From NCBI GenBank assembly GCA_965243545.1, contig OZ251573.1, positions 434,001-498,000 of the forward strand: DNA of 64,000 nt, read 5' to 3'. Numbering within the stretch: the first letter of the stretch is position 1; the number at the start of each line of letters is the position of its first letter. Below are positions 1-9,106 of the stretch, piece by piece. The notes beneath the pieces were generated by a model. The model saw only the letters and a program-made list of their open reading frames with translations, made no database searches and had not been told where the DNA came from. The stretch comes from CATQHW01 sp965243545. GTDB lineage: Bacteria; Spirochaetota; Spirochaetia; SZUA-6; Bin103. A program made the translations under genes and the position numbers.

Positions 1-292
1 CGACGTCTGGTTTCCGCAGCCGCCGCCCAACGACCACCCGTGGCGCGCCATGCCGAACCAGGCGCTGACGCCCCATACGTCGGGCACCTCGCTCTCGGCC
101 CAGGCCCGGTACGCGGCGGGCGTGCGCGAGATCCTGGAATGCTGGTTCGACGGCAAGCCGATCCGCGAGGAGTACCTGATCGTGCAGGGCGGCGCGCTGG
201 CCGGGACCGGAGCGCACTCCTACAGCAAGGGCAACGCCACCGGCGGCTCCGAGGAAGCGGCGAAGTTCAAGGCCGGTCAGCCGCGGACTTGA
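1..292 (+). CDS. NAD-dependent formate dehydrogenase, C-terminal fragment
   Basis: The reading frame enters from the left edge (codons in phase from base 2) and stops at TGA 290-292. About 96 residues are visible. They match the C-terminal end of the bacterial NAD-dependent formate dehydrogenase family very closely: DVWFPQP at the start, then HPWRAMPNQALTPHTSGT with the conserved histidine of the D-2-hydroxyacid dehydrogenase fold, ILECWFDGKPI, and the family-typical ending GGALAGTGAHSYSKGNATGG. The enzyme oxidises formate to CO2 with reduction of NAD in the cytoplasm. The N-terminal part and NAD-binding glycines lie outside the window. The stop codon overlaps the convergent flavin oxidoreductase gene by 26 bases. 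Confidence 0.93.
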   Translation, partial: DVWFPQPPPNDHPWRAMPNQALTPHTSGTSLSAQARYAAGVREILECWFDGKPIREEYLIVQGGALAGTGAHSYSKGNATGGSEEAAKFKAGQPRT

Positions 293-1808
293 GCGCCTGC
301 AGGCGTTGCGCTTCCGGGCGGCCGCGGTAGAAGGGGTCGAGCGGGAAGCAGCCGGAGATCAGGCCCTTGCGGGGAGCGGTCGTGCAGTCGCTGAACGTGC
401 GGCAGATGCGCTTGCGGGCGAGCGGCAGGCCGGCCAGCACGTCGTGCGGCAGGTCGGGATAGGAGAGCATCATGCGGCCCAGTCCGACCGCGTCGGCGTG
501 GCCGCGGCGGACGACCTCGGCGGCCACCGCCGGCAGCCATTCCTGCAGATAGCTGTACGCCGATCCGACGAAGATCAGGCCAGGGAAACGCCGCTTCAAC
601 CGGCGCACCACGTCGATCTGCCGCGCCACGCCGACCAGCGGGTCCTCGGGCGGCCGGTAGCCGTCGGACGGCGGAAACAGCGCCGGGCGCTGCAGATGAG
701 GCGTGTAGTACGGGCTGCCGGCGGTGACGTTGACCAGCGGTACCTCAAGCCGCTGCAGGAGCTCCAGGAACGCCACCGTCTCGGTGAGGTCGATGGCGGT
801 CGGATCGTCCGGTGACACGCCGAATCCCGCGCGGTACGGCAGCGCCACCGGCGTCGGTTCGCCGGTCCCGTCGCCGCCTGACGGCCGGAAGGGAACGGCG
901 TCGAAGGCGCTGAGCCGCACGCCGATCAGCAACCCCGGAGCGCGGCGGCGGAGTCCGGCGACCACCTCGCGCAGAAACCGGGTGCGGTGCTCCAGGTCTC
1001 CGCCGAACCGCCCCGGCCGGTCGCGGCAGCCGAGCAGCTCGTGCGCGAAGTAGCCGTGGCAGTGCTTGACGTCCACGAAGTCGAAGCCGGCCTGCGCCGC
1101 CAGCGCGCCGGACGCGATGAAGCGCTCCACCAGCGCCTCGATCTCCTCATCGGTCGCCAGCGGATGGTCCGGCGCAATGCCGAAGCGGCGGTCGAGCACC
1201 GGATGGCGCGCCGGGATCCACGGCTCGGCGCGCCCGCCGTCCGCCGGCCGGCAGAACCGACCGGAGTGCGTGAGCTGCAGGCCGACCAGCAGATCGTCGC
1301 CGGCGCCGTAGCGCTGCCGGTGCTCGTCGATCAGCGCGCCGCGCAACGCCGCCAAGCCGTCGATGGTGTCCTCGCCTATGCGGAGCTGGTTGGGGTTGGC
1401 GCGCCCGGCGTGCTCGACCGCCACCGCCTCGCCTCCCCAGATCAGCTTGGCGCCGGAGCGGCCGAACGCCCGCCAGCGCCGCTCGACCAGCGCCGAGGGC
1501 CGGCCGTCGGCGGCGCCGTCCCACCCTTCCATCGGCTGCACGCAGAAGCGGTTTCCCACGGTCCGGCCGTCCGGCAGCGTCAGCGGCTCGGCCAGCGGCG
1601 CGGCGGGATCGCCGGCGGCGAACGGCAGCTGCTCGGCTATGCCGAGCCGGTCGAGGTGTTCGGCAAACCGCTCGGCCGTTTTCAGCGCGGCGACGCGGGT
1701 ATGGGCGCTGGCCACCCGGTTACTCTGTCCGGTGTCGGCGGCGCTCCGCAACCGGCGGCGCCCTCCCACTCCGGCCGGCGGCTTGCGTTGCGCCGATGCG
1801 TGCGGCAT
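267..1808 (-). CDS. Old Yellow Enzyme-family NADH:flavin oxidoreductase
   Basis: A TIM-barrel flavoenzyme of the Old Yellow Enzyme/2,4-dienoyl-CoA reductase N-domain type. Visible family marks are NRFCVQPMEG near the N-terminus, the substrate-site region FDFVDVKHCHGYFAHELLG, and the late FMN-phosphate region FVGSAYSYLQEW plus DAVGLGRMML. The C-terminal flavodoxin-like half of the larger dienoyl-CoA reductases is absent, so it is a single-domain member. The ATG at 1808 gives 513 residues, but the first ~31 are Arg-rich and unlike the family; a GTG at 1715 would give 482 and may be the true start. It is divergent from the PhyH gene (22 bases between the starts) and converges on formate dehydrogenase. 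The substrate is unknown. Confidence 0.88.
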   Translation of the reverse strand: MPHASAQRKPPAGVGGRRRLRSAADTGQSNRVASAHTRVAALKTAERFAEHLDRLGIAEQLPFAAGDPAAPLAEPLTLPDGRTVGNRFCVQPMEGWDGAADGRPSALVERRWRAFGRSGAKLIWGGEAVAVEHAGRANPNQLRIGEDTIDGLAALRGALIDEHRQRYGAGDDLLVGLQLTHSGRFCRPADGGRAEPWIPARHPVLDRRFGIAPDHPLATDEEIEALVERFIASGALAAQAGFDFVDVKHCHGYFAHELLGCRDRPGRFGGDLEHRTRFLREVVAGLRRRAPGLLIGVRLSAFDAVPFRPSGGDGTGEPTPVALPYRAGFGVSPDDPTAIDLTETVAFLELLQRLEVPLVNVTAGSPYYTPHLQRPALFPPSDGYRPPEDPLVGVARQIDVVRRLKRRFPGLIFVGSAYSYLQEWLPAVAAEVVRRGHADAVGLGRMMLSYPDLPHDVLAGLPLARKRICRTFSDCTTAPRKGLISGCFPLDPFYRGRPEAQRLQALKSAADRP

Positions 1809-1830
1809 CCTTAAGCCGGCGGGCCGTCAC

Positions 1831-2673
1831 GTGACCGAAGACGAGAAGTATCTGTTCGACCTCAACGGGTATATCGTGGTCCCGGACGCGCTGCCGGCGG
1901 CCGACGTCGCGCTTGCCAACGCCGCTGTCGACCGGTACGCGGACCGGATTCGCGAGCGGATCGGGGAGGACTCCCTGGCCGGCGGCTCCCCGGCGCTCGA
2001 AGGCAGCACCGGCCGCGGCGACCTGGGCGGCGCGCTGTCGTGGGAGGAGCCGTACGGCCGCCCGTTCCGGGACATGCTGGTGAACCGCACGGTCACGCCG
2101 TATCTGCACGAGCTGCTCGGTCCCGGGTTCCGCCTCGACCACGACGCGGCCATCATCACCATGCGGCGCGGCGCCGAGGGTCACGTGCTGCACGGCTCCT
2201 CCGGCCCCGGCTTCGACCGCCATCAGTACTACGTCTGCAAGGACGGCCGGATGCACAACGGGCTCACCGTGGCCGCCTATCAGCTCGCCGACGTCAACCC
2301 CGGCGACGGCGGCCTCTGCGTGGTGCCCGGCAGCCACAAGGGCAACTTCCGGTGCCCGGAAGCGCTGCGCAGGGGCGAGGCGTACCGCGACTTCGTGAAG
2401 CAGATCACCTGCAAGGCCGGCGACTGCGTCATCTTCACCGAGGCGGTCACCCACGGCACGCTGCCGTGGACGGCCGGCCACCAGCGGCGCACGGCGCTGT
2501 TCCGGTTCTCCCCCGGCAACCTGGCCTACGTGCCGCACGCCTGGTTGGCCGGCAGCCTGGATCTGTTGAGTCCCGAACAGCGGCTGGTCCTGGAGCCGCC
2601 CTATCACTCGCGCCTCGACCGGCCCGTGCTGCGGCTGGACGGCGGTCCGGCGCCCATCAGCGGTTCGGAATGA
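1831..2673 (+). CDS. Phytanoyl-CoA dioxygenase (PhyH) family protein
   Basis: Predicted Fe(II)/2-oxoglutarate-dependent oxygenase of the PhyH family, 280 residues, from GTG 1831. The N-terminus (YLFDLNGYIVVPDALPAADV) is the typical opening of the family. The core contains YQLADVNPGDGGLCVVPGSHKGNF, the family's most recognisable block, followed by FTEAVTHGTLPW, which carries the distal histidine. I could not place the HxD metal pair with certainty. The gene upstream in frame has no credible start, and GTG 1831 begins exactly where homology begins. The stop overlaps the ATG of the following SDR (ATGA), so the two are probably translated together. Such oxygenases are abundant in host-associated bacteria; the substrate cannot be inferred. 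Confidence 0.87.
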   Translation: MTEDEKYLFDLNGYIVVPDALPAADVALANAAVDRYADRIRERIGEDSLAGGSPALEGSTGRGDLGGALSWEEPYGRPFRDMLVNRTVTPYLHELLGPGFRLDHDAAIITMRRGAEGHVLHGSSGPGFDRHQYYVCKDGRMHNGLTVAAYQLADVNPGDGGLCVVPGSHKGNFRCPEALRRGEAYRDFVKQITCKAGDCVIFTEAVTHGTLPWTAGHQRRTALFRFSPGNLAYVPHAWLAGSLDLLSPEQRLVLEPPYHSRLDRPVLRLDGGPAPISGSE

Positions 2674-3479
2674 ACCATCACGCCCCGGCCGTCCTGATCA
2701 CCGGCGGCAGCCGGGGTCTGGGCCGCGGCGTGGCGGTGGCGCTGGCCGGCGGCGGCTTCTCGGCAGCGATCTGTTACCGCAGCGACCAGGCGGCGGCGCG
2801 GAAGACGCTGGAAGCGTGCTGCCGGAAAGCGGAGGAGCGGATGGCCGCCGGCGCGCCGCCCGGCCAGCGGTTCACCGCGCACCGCGCCGACGTGGCGAGC
2901 GCGGACGACCGGCAGCGGCTGCTCGACGAGGTGCACGCCGAGTTCGGCGCGCTCGACGCGCTGGTCAACAACGCCGGCATCGCGCCGCGCCGGCGCGACG
3001 ACCTGATCGACGCCACCGAGGAGTCGTTCGACGAGGTGCTGCGCGTCAACCTGTCCGGCCCGCACTTCCTGACGCAGGCGGTCGCCCGCCGCTGGCTGGC
3101 CGGCGGCGCGTCCCCGCCGCGGCCGCGCAGCGTGGTGTTCATAACGTCGATCTCGGCCGAGTACGCATCGACCACGCGCGGCGAGTACTGCATCTCCAAG
3201 GCGGGACTGTCGATGTCGCGCGAGTTGTGGGCGGCGCGGCTGGCCGAGGAGCGGATAGCCGTCTATGAGGTGCGCCCCGGCATCATGCGCACCGACATGA
3301 CCGCGGCGGTGACCGGCAAGTACGACGCGCTGATAGCCGGCGGCCTGGTGCCGCAACGGCGCTGGGGCACGCCCGAGGACGTCGGATCGGCGGTGGCCGC
3401 GCTTCTGTCCGGGGCGTTCCCGTTCTCGCAGGGCGCGGTGATCGACGTCGACGGCGGCTTCCGCCTCAAGCGCCTGTAA
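2670..3479 (+). CDS. SDR-family oxidoreductase (FabG-like)
   Basis: A 269-residue short-chain dehydrogenase/reductase. TGGSRGLG near residue 11 is the nucleotide-binding TGxxxGxG motif. DALVNNAGIAP is the structural NNAG block. The catalytic Ser-Tyr-Lys set lies in ITSISAEYASTTRGEYCISKAG, and the ending QGAVIDVDGGFRL is typical of the 3-ketoacyl-reductase subgroup. It likely reduces or oxidises a carbonyl/alcohol pair with NAD(P). Its ATG overlaps the stop of the PhyH-family gene by four bases, so the two form an oxygenase-reductase pair in one transcript; a role in the same small-molecule pathway is inference. Confidence 0.92.
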   Translation: MNHHAPAVLITGGSRGLGRGVAVALAGGGFSAAICYRSDQAAARKTLEACCRKAEERMAAGAPPGQRFTAHRADVASADDRQRLLDEVHAEFGALDALVNNAGIAPRRRDDLIDATEESFDEVLRVNLSGPHFLTQAVARRWLAGGASPPRPRSVVFITSISAEYASTTRGEYCISKAGLSMSRELWAARLAEERIAVYEVRPGIMRTDMTAAVTGKYDALIAGGLVPQRRWGTPEDVGSAVAALLSGAFPFSQGAVIDVDGGFRLKRL

Positions 3480-3549
3480 GCGGGAAATCGAGGGTCGAAC
3501 GGAGCGGCGGTTGAGTGGACTAAGCGGATGAGCGGAAAGGACGGGAACC

Positions 3550-4998
3550 ATGCGAATTGACGTGAACGCGCAGGCCGCGGACGTGGCCGCCGCGGCGCGG
3601 CGGGTGTTTCAGGCCGCGGCCGGCAAAGTGCGCGGTCTGGAACGGACCTGGGACCGCAGCCGCGGCGCGCCGGTCTACACGGTCGCCGGCCGCTACACGC
3701 AGCGCGGCTGGACGGAATGGACGGAGGGCTTCCGGTACGGCTGCGCGCTGCTGGCTTTCGACGGCGGCGGCGATGAGGAGCTGCTCGACCTGGGCAGGCG
3801 GCAGACCCTGGAGCGGATGGCGCCGCACCTGAGTCACGTCGGCGTGCACGATCACGGCTTCAACACCATGAGCACCTACGGCAATCTGCTCCGCCTGGCG
3901 CGGGAAGGGCGGTGGCGGGCAAGCGAGGGAGAGGCGGAGACCTGCCGCCTCGCCATCCGCGTCTCCGGCGCCGTGCAGGCGGCCCGCTGGACGGCGCTTC
4001 CCGGCGGGCTCGGCTACGTCTATTCGTTCAACGGACCGCACTCGCTGTTCATCGACACCATCCGCTCGATGCGCGTGCTGGCCGCCGCCCACGACCTCGG
4101 CCACGTCCTGATGGGCGAGCGCGACCGCCGCATCTCGCTGCTCGGCCGCGTGCTGCGGCACGCCGAAACCACGGCGCGCTACAACGTCTACTTCGGCGAG
4201 GGGCGCGACGCCTACGACGTCGCCGGCCGCGTCGCGCACGAGTCGATCTTCAACACCAACGACGGCAGTTACCGCTGCCCGAGCACGCAGCAGGGGTACT
4301 CGCCGTTCTCCACCTGGACGCGCGGGCTGGCCTGGGCGGTGCTCGGCTACGCCGAGCTGGCGGAGCTGCTGGCGTGGTGCGATACGGACCGGATCGCCGA
4401 GCTCGGCGTTCCGTCCATGGAGTCGGCGCCGGCCGCCCGCGAGCGGCTGCTGCAGGTGGCGCGGACCACCGCCGACTTCATGATCGCCAACACGGCCAGC
4501 GACGGGATTCCGTACTGGGACACCGGCGCGCCCGGCTTGGCGCTGCTCGGCGACTGGCGCAGCCGGCCGGCCGAGCCGGACAACCCGGCCGAGCCGGTCG
4601 ACGCCTCGGCGGCGGCCATCGCCGCGCAGGGGCTGCTGCGGCTCGGCGCGGCGCTGGCCGGCAGCGGTCCCGCTGGCGGCAGTCCCGCCGGCGGCGGCCG
4701 GGAAGCGGCGCGCCGCTACCTGCAGGCCGGCCTGACCGCGGCCCGCACCCTGTTCGGACCGCCGTACCTGGCCGAGGACGCCGGCCACCAGGGGCTGTTG
4801 CTGCACACCGTGTACCACCGCCCCAACGGCTGGGATCACGTGCCGGCCGGCTCCGCCGTGCCGTGCGGCGAGGCGTGCATGTGGGGCGACTACCACCTGC
4901 TGGAGCTGGCGGTGCTGGTGCAACGCCTCAGCCGCGGCGGCCGCCTCACCTGGATGGCGCCGCGCGCGAGCGCCGCCGACCGGCAGCCGGACCGGTAG
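3550..4998 (+). CDS. GH88-like glycoside hydrolase (unsaturated glucuronyl hydrolase family)
   Basis: A 482-residue protein with the (alpha/alpha)6-barrel signature of GH88. WTEGFRYGCALLAF opens the barrel, GVHDHGFNTMSTYGN matches the family's DHDxGF segment carrying one catalytic aspartate, and STWTRGLAWAVLGYAELAEL and GIPYWDTGAPG are characteristic later segments. DASAAAIAAQGLLRLG near residue 355 matches the conserved DSSAAAIAAxGLxxL block. Family members act on unsaturated uronic acids released by polysaccharide lyases. There is no signal peptide, so a cytoplasmic role is likely. The ATG is preceded by AAAGGA at a good distance. A helical hydrolase of another GH family (GH105 type) is the main alternative. 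Confidence 0.8.
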   Translation: MRIDVNAQAADVAAAARRVFQAAAGKVRGLERTWDRSRGAPVYTVAGRYTQRGWTEWTEGFRYGCALLAFDGGGDEELLDLGRRQTLERMAPHLSHVGVHDHGFNTMSTYGNLLRLAREGRWRASEGEAETCRLAIRVSGAVQAARWTALPGGLGYVYSFNGPHSLFIDTIRSMRVLAAAHDLGHVLMGERDRRISLLGRVLRHAETTARYNVYFGEGRDAYDVAGRVAHESIFNTNDGSYRCPSTQQGYSPFSTWTRGLAWAVLGYAELAELLAWCDTDRIAELGVPSMESAPAARERLLQVARTTADFMIANTASDGIPYWDTGAPGLALLGDWRSRPAEPDNPAEPVDASAAAIAAQGLLRLGAALAGSGPAGGSPAGGGREAARRYLQAGLTAARTLFGPPYLAEDAGHQGLLLHTVYHRPNGWDHVPAGSAVPCGEACMWGDYHLLELAVLVQRLSRGGRLTWMAPRASAADRQPDR

Positions 4999-5031
4999 CC
5001 GGACCGGTAGCCGGACCGGTAGCGACCGGTC
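4985..5031 (+). repeat. 12-bp tandem repeat at the end of the GH88-like gene
   Basis: Three and a bit copies of a GGTAGCCGGACC unit straddle the stop codon of the GH88-like gene and fill the gap to the convergent peptidase gene. The stop codon lies inside the repeat. No further function is visible. Confidence 0.7.
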
Positions 5032-5039
5032 GCCGCCCG

Positions 5040-8036
5040 CTATCCGTCGCCCGGCGCCGGTCCGCCGTCAGCGCCGGTGCTCAGAATGTCCCGGACCGCC
5101 AACGGCTGCGCCAGCTCCCGGTTGGCATCTTCCAGCTTCCGGCGGCTCGCCACCACGCAGACCGACGCCCGCTTCGACGGCGCCAGCAGCGCCGCCAGCG
5201 CCTCCTTGACCGCCTGCGGCGTGACGTGGCGCAGCGCCTCGTAGCGCCGCTGGCGGAGATCGGGGGTAATGCCGCTCAGGCGGCGCTGCAGCGCGATGCC
5301 GGTCGCCTCGCCGGGCCGGATCGGGCGGAAGTCGGACTTGGCGGTGGCGATGATGGCGCGGTCGACTTCGAGCCGGCTCCACGCGGCGCCGGCCGCGTAG
5401 CGCCCCGCGGCGTCGAACACGCCGAGCGTCCGCGCGACGTGCGGGTCGCGGTAGGAGCCGAAGCAGGCGCGCGCCGCCCGCGAGTCGTAGGCGAAGTGGG
5501 CGCCGTACGCGTTGCCCTTGAAGCGGACCTCGGGCAGCAGGTAATCCATGCGGAGCAGGTGGGCCCCGACGCGCAACGGCGCTTCGGCGGGGTCGGAGGC
5601 GTGCGGAGCGGGGATCACCGTGGCGCAATGCGCCACCTGAATCGGCCCGGCCAGCCCGGCGTGAGCCGGCGGCAACGGCGCGTAGCCGGTGGCGGCGGGA
5701 CTCACCGGCTCCGCCGAGGTCGCCGGCAGCCAGCTGCGGAGCGCCGCCGTAGCGGCGTCGGCGGCCGCGTCGCTGCCGGTAAAACTCACCACCAGCCGGC
5801 GGCGGTTGAGCAGGAAGTCCCGGACCGACTCGATCCGCTCGATCAACGGATCGGCGTGCAGGTCGAACTGGCCGGCGAGCCGCTCGCTCTGTTCGAGCTG
5901 CGGCAGCCCGCCGAGCACGTCGTTGAGGAAGCCCGCTTCGCTCATGCCGCGGGCGGCGTGGGTCTGCGCGGTGCTGAGGCCCTGGTGCACCAGCTGGGTG
6001 CGGTAGCGCGAGCGCGTCTGGATCAGCACCTCGCGCAACCGTTCCCGGTCGCGCGGATCGACTTGGAACAGCAGATCGCGCAGCAGGCTCAGCGCCGGCT
6101 CCATCTGCTCATCCAGCGCCTTGAGGCGGACGGTGAGCCGCCACACCGGCCGGCCGGGCGTGACGGCGTGGCCGCCGATGCCGATGACGGCGCCGATGCC
6201 GCCGGTGGCGGCGGCCGTGCGCCGCGCGATCTCGGCGTAGTCCTGGCCGGCGGCGCCGAGCTTGCGGAGCGCGGCGGCGTACCGCGGCAGGAACGGCCAG
6301 AGTTCGGCCGGCAGTCCAACCAGATCGAACGACAGGGCCAGATAGTTGACGCCGTTGGCGAACACGTCGTTGCGCAGCAGCTCCACCCCGTCGACGTCGC
6401 TCACCGCGGTGTCGACGTGGGTGATCTCCTCCGGCAGATCGCCGACCGCGAGCTGCGGCAGCCGCGCCAGCGCCTCCGGGCTGTTGGGTTGGCTGTTGCT
6501 GCGCTGCAACTCCGCCGCCTGCTCGGCGATCCGCCGGGCGTCGTCGTCGGAGAGGCGTTCCCGCAACGATCGCATCCGCTCCGTGAAGGCGGCGTCGGTC
6601 CGTTCCTGCATCTGCGGATCGGGACGCAGGCAAATGTTCAAGCGGTGCGGGTTGTCCAGCAACCGCGTATGGATCAGCCGGTCGAACATCGCCGGGTCGG
6701 CGCGGTACCGCTGCCGGCACGCCTCCAGATGCTCGCCCAATCGCAGGAACGTGAGCGGGTCCATGCCGTAGATCCAGGCGTCCAGGACCCGATCCAGCAC
6801 GTGCAGCGGATGCATCGGCTGGATCTCCCGGTAGTCGTAGGCGGCCTGCTGCAGGGCGGTTTCGACCTCCTCTGCGGTCACCCCGCGGGTAGCGATCTCG
6901 GCCAGCGCGGAGAGCACGATCTCCGTGAATCGCTCGGCCTGGTCGGTTTCGCTGTCCTTGACGCCGACGGCAAAGGCGAGCTCCCGTCCCATCGGGAACG
7001 CGCCCGACGAAACCAGATCGGCGCCGATGCCGCTGTCGATGATCGCCTTGCGGAGCGGGGCCGCCTCATGGCCCAACAGCACCGTGTCGAGCAGGTGCCA
7101 TTCTATGGCGGCGTCGACGTCGGTGCCGTCCGCGGCCAGCCAGGCCGAAAGCAGGTAGGTCTTGCCGGCGGCCGGCTCGTCCGGGCCGATCGGATAGGTG
7201 TCGTCAAAGCGGCGTGGCGCGGACCAGCGCGGTTGCAGCCCCAGGTCGGCGGCCGTGGTCCGGGGGGCAAGGCCATCCAGCCGTTCGCCCAGGAAGTCGA
7301 GGTAGTCGAGCGGCGGGACGTCACCGTACAGGAAGAAGTAGGCGTTGCCGGGCTGGTAGTGGTCGGCGTGGTAGCGGCGGAACGCGTCGTAGGTGAGGTC
7401 GGGAATCGCCTCCGGCTCGCCGCCGGAGGAGCGGCCGTAGATCGTGTCCGGCAGGAGCTTGCGCATGGCGCCGCGGTGCAGCCGGGCGAGCGGGCTGGAG
7501 TAGGCGCCCTTCATCTCGTTGTAGACGATGCCGGTCACCGACAGCGCGCCGGCCGGGTCCTCCGGGTCGGCCGGCGCCAGGTGGTGCCCTTCCCGCTTGA
7601 AGGAATCCTCGGTGAGCAGCGGATGGAACACCGCGTCGAAGTAGACTTCGGCCAGGTTGAACAGGTCCTTGCGGGTGTTGCTGGCCACCGGGTAGTAGGT
7701 GCAGTCTGGCGCGGTCATGGCGTTGATGAAGGTCGCCATGCTCATCTTCAGCATCTCGAAGAACGGCTCGCGGACCGGGAACCGTTTGGAGCCGGCCAGG
7801 ACCACGTGCTCCAGGATGTGCGGCAGGCCGGTGTCGTCCGGCGGCGGGGTGGGAAAGTTGATCGAGAACAGGTTTTCCGGGTCGTCGCAATGGACGTGCA
7901 GGATGCGGGCGCCGCTGGCCCGGTGGTCGATCCGGTAGGCGCGGGCGCGCGCCTCCGGCGCCGGATCGACCGAGCGGACGGTGAACCCGTCGATCGCGTC
8001 GCCGGCGGCGTGCAGCGGTTCGGGGATGGCAGACAT
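5040..8036 (-). CDS. M16C-family metallopeptidase (PreP/insulinase type)
   Basis: A 998-residue zinc peptidase of the presequence-protease (PreP) subfamily, close to the family's usual length. The inverted zinc motif HxxEH is at residues 73-77 (HILEH), and the distal glutamate region is VYNEMKGAYSSP about 100 residues later. It has the usual two halves of paired M16 domains, and the second half includes an RAARACFGSYRDPHVARTLGVF block. It degrades short peptides in a closed chamber. ATG 8036 is chosen because homology starts there (FTVRSV) and a -10-like TACGAT ends 7 bases upstream; longer upstream codons are Arg-rich and unlike the family. There is no signal peptide. Confidence 0.95.
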   Translation of the reverse strand: MSAIPEPLHAAGDAIDGFTVRSVDPAPEARARAYRIDHRASGARILHVHCDDPENLFSINFPTPPPDDTGLPHILEHVVLAGSKRFPVREPFFEMLKMSMATFINAMTAPDCTYYPVASNTRKDLFNLAEVYFDAVFHPLLTEDSFKREGHHLAPADPEDPAGALSVTGIVYNEMKGAYSSPLARLHRGAMRKLLPDTIYGRSSGGEPEAIPDLTYDAFRRYHADHYQPGNAYFFLYGDVPPLDYLDFLGERLDGLAPRTTAADLGLQPRWSAPRRFDDTYPIGPDEPAAGKTYLLSAWLAADGTDVDAAIEWHLLDTVLLGHEAAPLRKAIIDSGIGADLVSSGAFPMGRELAFAVGVKDSETDQAERFTEIVLSALAEIATRGVTAEEVETALQQAAYDYREIQPMHPLHVLDRVLDAWIYGMDPLTFLRLGEHLEACRQRYRADPAMFDRLIHTRLLDNPHRLNICLRPDPQMQERTDAAFTERMRSLRERLSDDDARRIAEQAAELQRSNSQPNSPEALARLPQLAVGDLPEEITHVDTAVSDVDGVELLRNDVFANGVNYLALSFDLVGLPAELWPFLPRYAAALRKLGAAGQDYAEIARRTAAATGGIGAVIGIGGHAVTPGRPVWRLTVRLKALDEQMEPALSLLRDLLFQVDPRDRERLREVLIQTRSRYRTQLVHQGLSTAQTHAARGMSEAGFLNDVLGGLPQLEQSERLAGQFDLHADPLIERIESVRDFLLNRRRLVVSFTGSDAAADAATAALRSWLPATSAEPVSPAATGYAPLPPAHAGLAGPIQVAHCATVIPAPHASDPAEAPLRVGAHLLRMDYLLPEVRFKGNAYGAHFAYDSRAARACFGSYRDPHVARTLGVFDAAGRYAAGAAWSRLEVDRAIIATAKSDFRPIRPGEATGIALQRRLSGITPDLRQRRYEALRHVTPQAVKEALAALLAPSKRASVCVVASRRKLEDANRELAQPLAVRDILSTGADGGPAPGDG

Positions 8037-8092
8037 GCGGCCTATCGTACACCGGAAGCGCCGTTGCCGATCGGCCCGGTCCGGGCGTTCGG

Positions 8093-9106
8093 TCAGTAGG
8101 TCGATTCGGGAACGGCGTCGTTGATGGCGATTACCCGGCGGCCGGCCAGGATGTCGGCCTGCGCGGCTGCGACCAGGGCCTTGGCGGCGGCGGGGATGCG
8201 CTCCTCGAACTCGTAGTAGGGGGCCAGGCGGGCGCCGCCGGCCGCCATCATCGTCCATTCCCGGTAGTCGGCGGCCTCGAACCGGCCGGCCTTGACTTCA
8301 CCGATGGCGTGGCCGATGGCGGGGTTCATGTCCCACAGGGCGGAGGTGACCACGACGTCGCGTCCGTTCTCCTCCCGGTTCATGTCGTTGACGTTGCCGA
8401 ACGCTATGACGCCGCTCTCGCGGGCGGCGTCGACCACCCCGGCGCGCTCCGCGTAGAGCACGTCGACGCCGGCCGCGACCTGCGCCACCGCCGCCGCCCG
8501 CGCCTGCGGCGGGTCGTACCAGGAGTCGATGAACGTCACCTTGAACTCGGCGTCCGGGTTGACCGAGCGCGCGCCGGCCATGAAGGCGTGGAACAGGCGG
8601 TTCACCTCGCCGATCGGGTAGCCGCCGACCATGCCGATGCGGCCGGTCGCGGTCATCGAACCGGCCAGGATGCCCATCAGGTAGCACGGTTCGTGGATGT
8701 AGTTGTCGAAGACGGCGAAGTTGGCGCCGTGCGGCGGCCCGGAGTCGCCCATCAGGAAGGCGACGCCGGGGTAGTCGTCGGCCACCCGCCGCGCTTCGGC
8801 GCCGATGCCGAACGCCTCGCCGACGATCAGGGCGGCGCCGCCGGCGGCGTACTCGCGCAGCACGCGCAGGTAATCGCCGCCCGCCACCTGTTCGGAGAAG
8901 ACGTAGTCGATCTCGCCCCGGCCCTGCGCCGCGCTCAGCGCCTCGTGCAGACGCCGGTCCCATTTCTGCGTGACCGCCTGCGTGTAGACGCCGGCCACTG
9001 TGATCGGTCCGGCGGCGGCGGTTTCGGCCGCCGCCGTGCCGGCGCCAAGCACGGCCGCCGCGGCGGCCAGCGCCGCGGCCGCCCGCACGGCGCGGAGGCG
9101 TTTCAC
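8093..9106 (-). CDS. BMP-family ABC transporter substrate-binding protein
   Basis: A 337-residue secreted binding protein of the basic-membrane-protein (PnrA/BMP) family, related to nucleoside-binding proteins of spirochaetes. The first ~25 residues form an Ala-rich signal peptide after KRLRAVR, with no lipobox cysteine. The mature part holds ITVAGVYTQAVTQKWDRRLHEAL, ALIVGEAFGIG, YLMGILAGSMTATGRIGMVGGYPIGEVNRLFHAFMAGARSVNP and VVVTSALWDMNPAIGHAIGEVKAG, all typical of the fold. The GTG at 9106 overlaps the stop of the upstream Uma2 gene (GTGA), which implies translational coupling to an unrelated nuclease-fold gene. No permease or ATPase gene is adjacent. Confidence 0.9.
   Translation of the reverse strand: MKRLRAVRAAAALAAAAAVLGAGTAAAETAAAGPITVAGVYTQAVTQKWDRRLHEALSAAQGRGEIDYVFSEQVAGGDYLRVLREYAAGGAALIVGEAFGIGAEARRVADDYPGVAFLMGDSGPPHGANFAVFDNYIHEPCYLMGILAGSMTATGRIGMVGGYPIGEVNRLFHAFMAGARSVNPDAEFKVTFIDSWYDPPQARAAAVAQVAAGVDVLYAERAGVVDAARESGVIAFGNVNDMNREENGRDVVVTSALWDMNPAIGHAIGEVKAGRFEAADYREWTMMAAGGARLAPYYEFEERIPAAAKALVAAAQADILAGRRVIAINDAVPESTY

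Noticed and set aside
3912..8099. A 1,395-codon open frame on the plus strand
   Set aside because: It is antisense to the M16C peptidase and out of frame with the GH88-like gene, both of which have clear motifs; high-GC antisense frames stay open by composition. Its residues are Arg/Ala/Gly-rich without any family motif.
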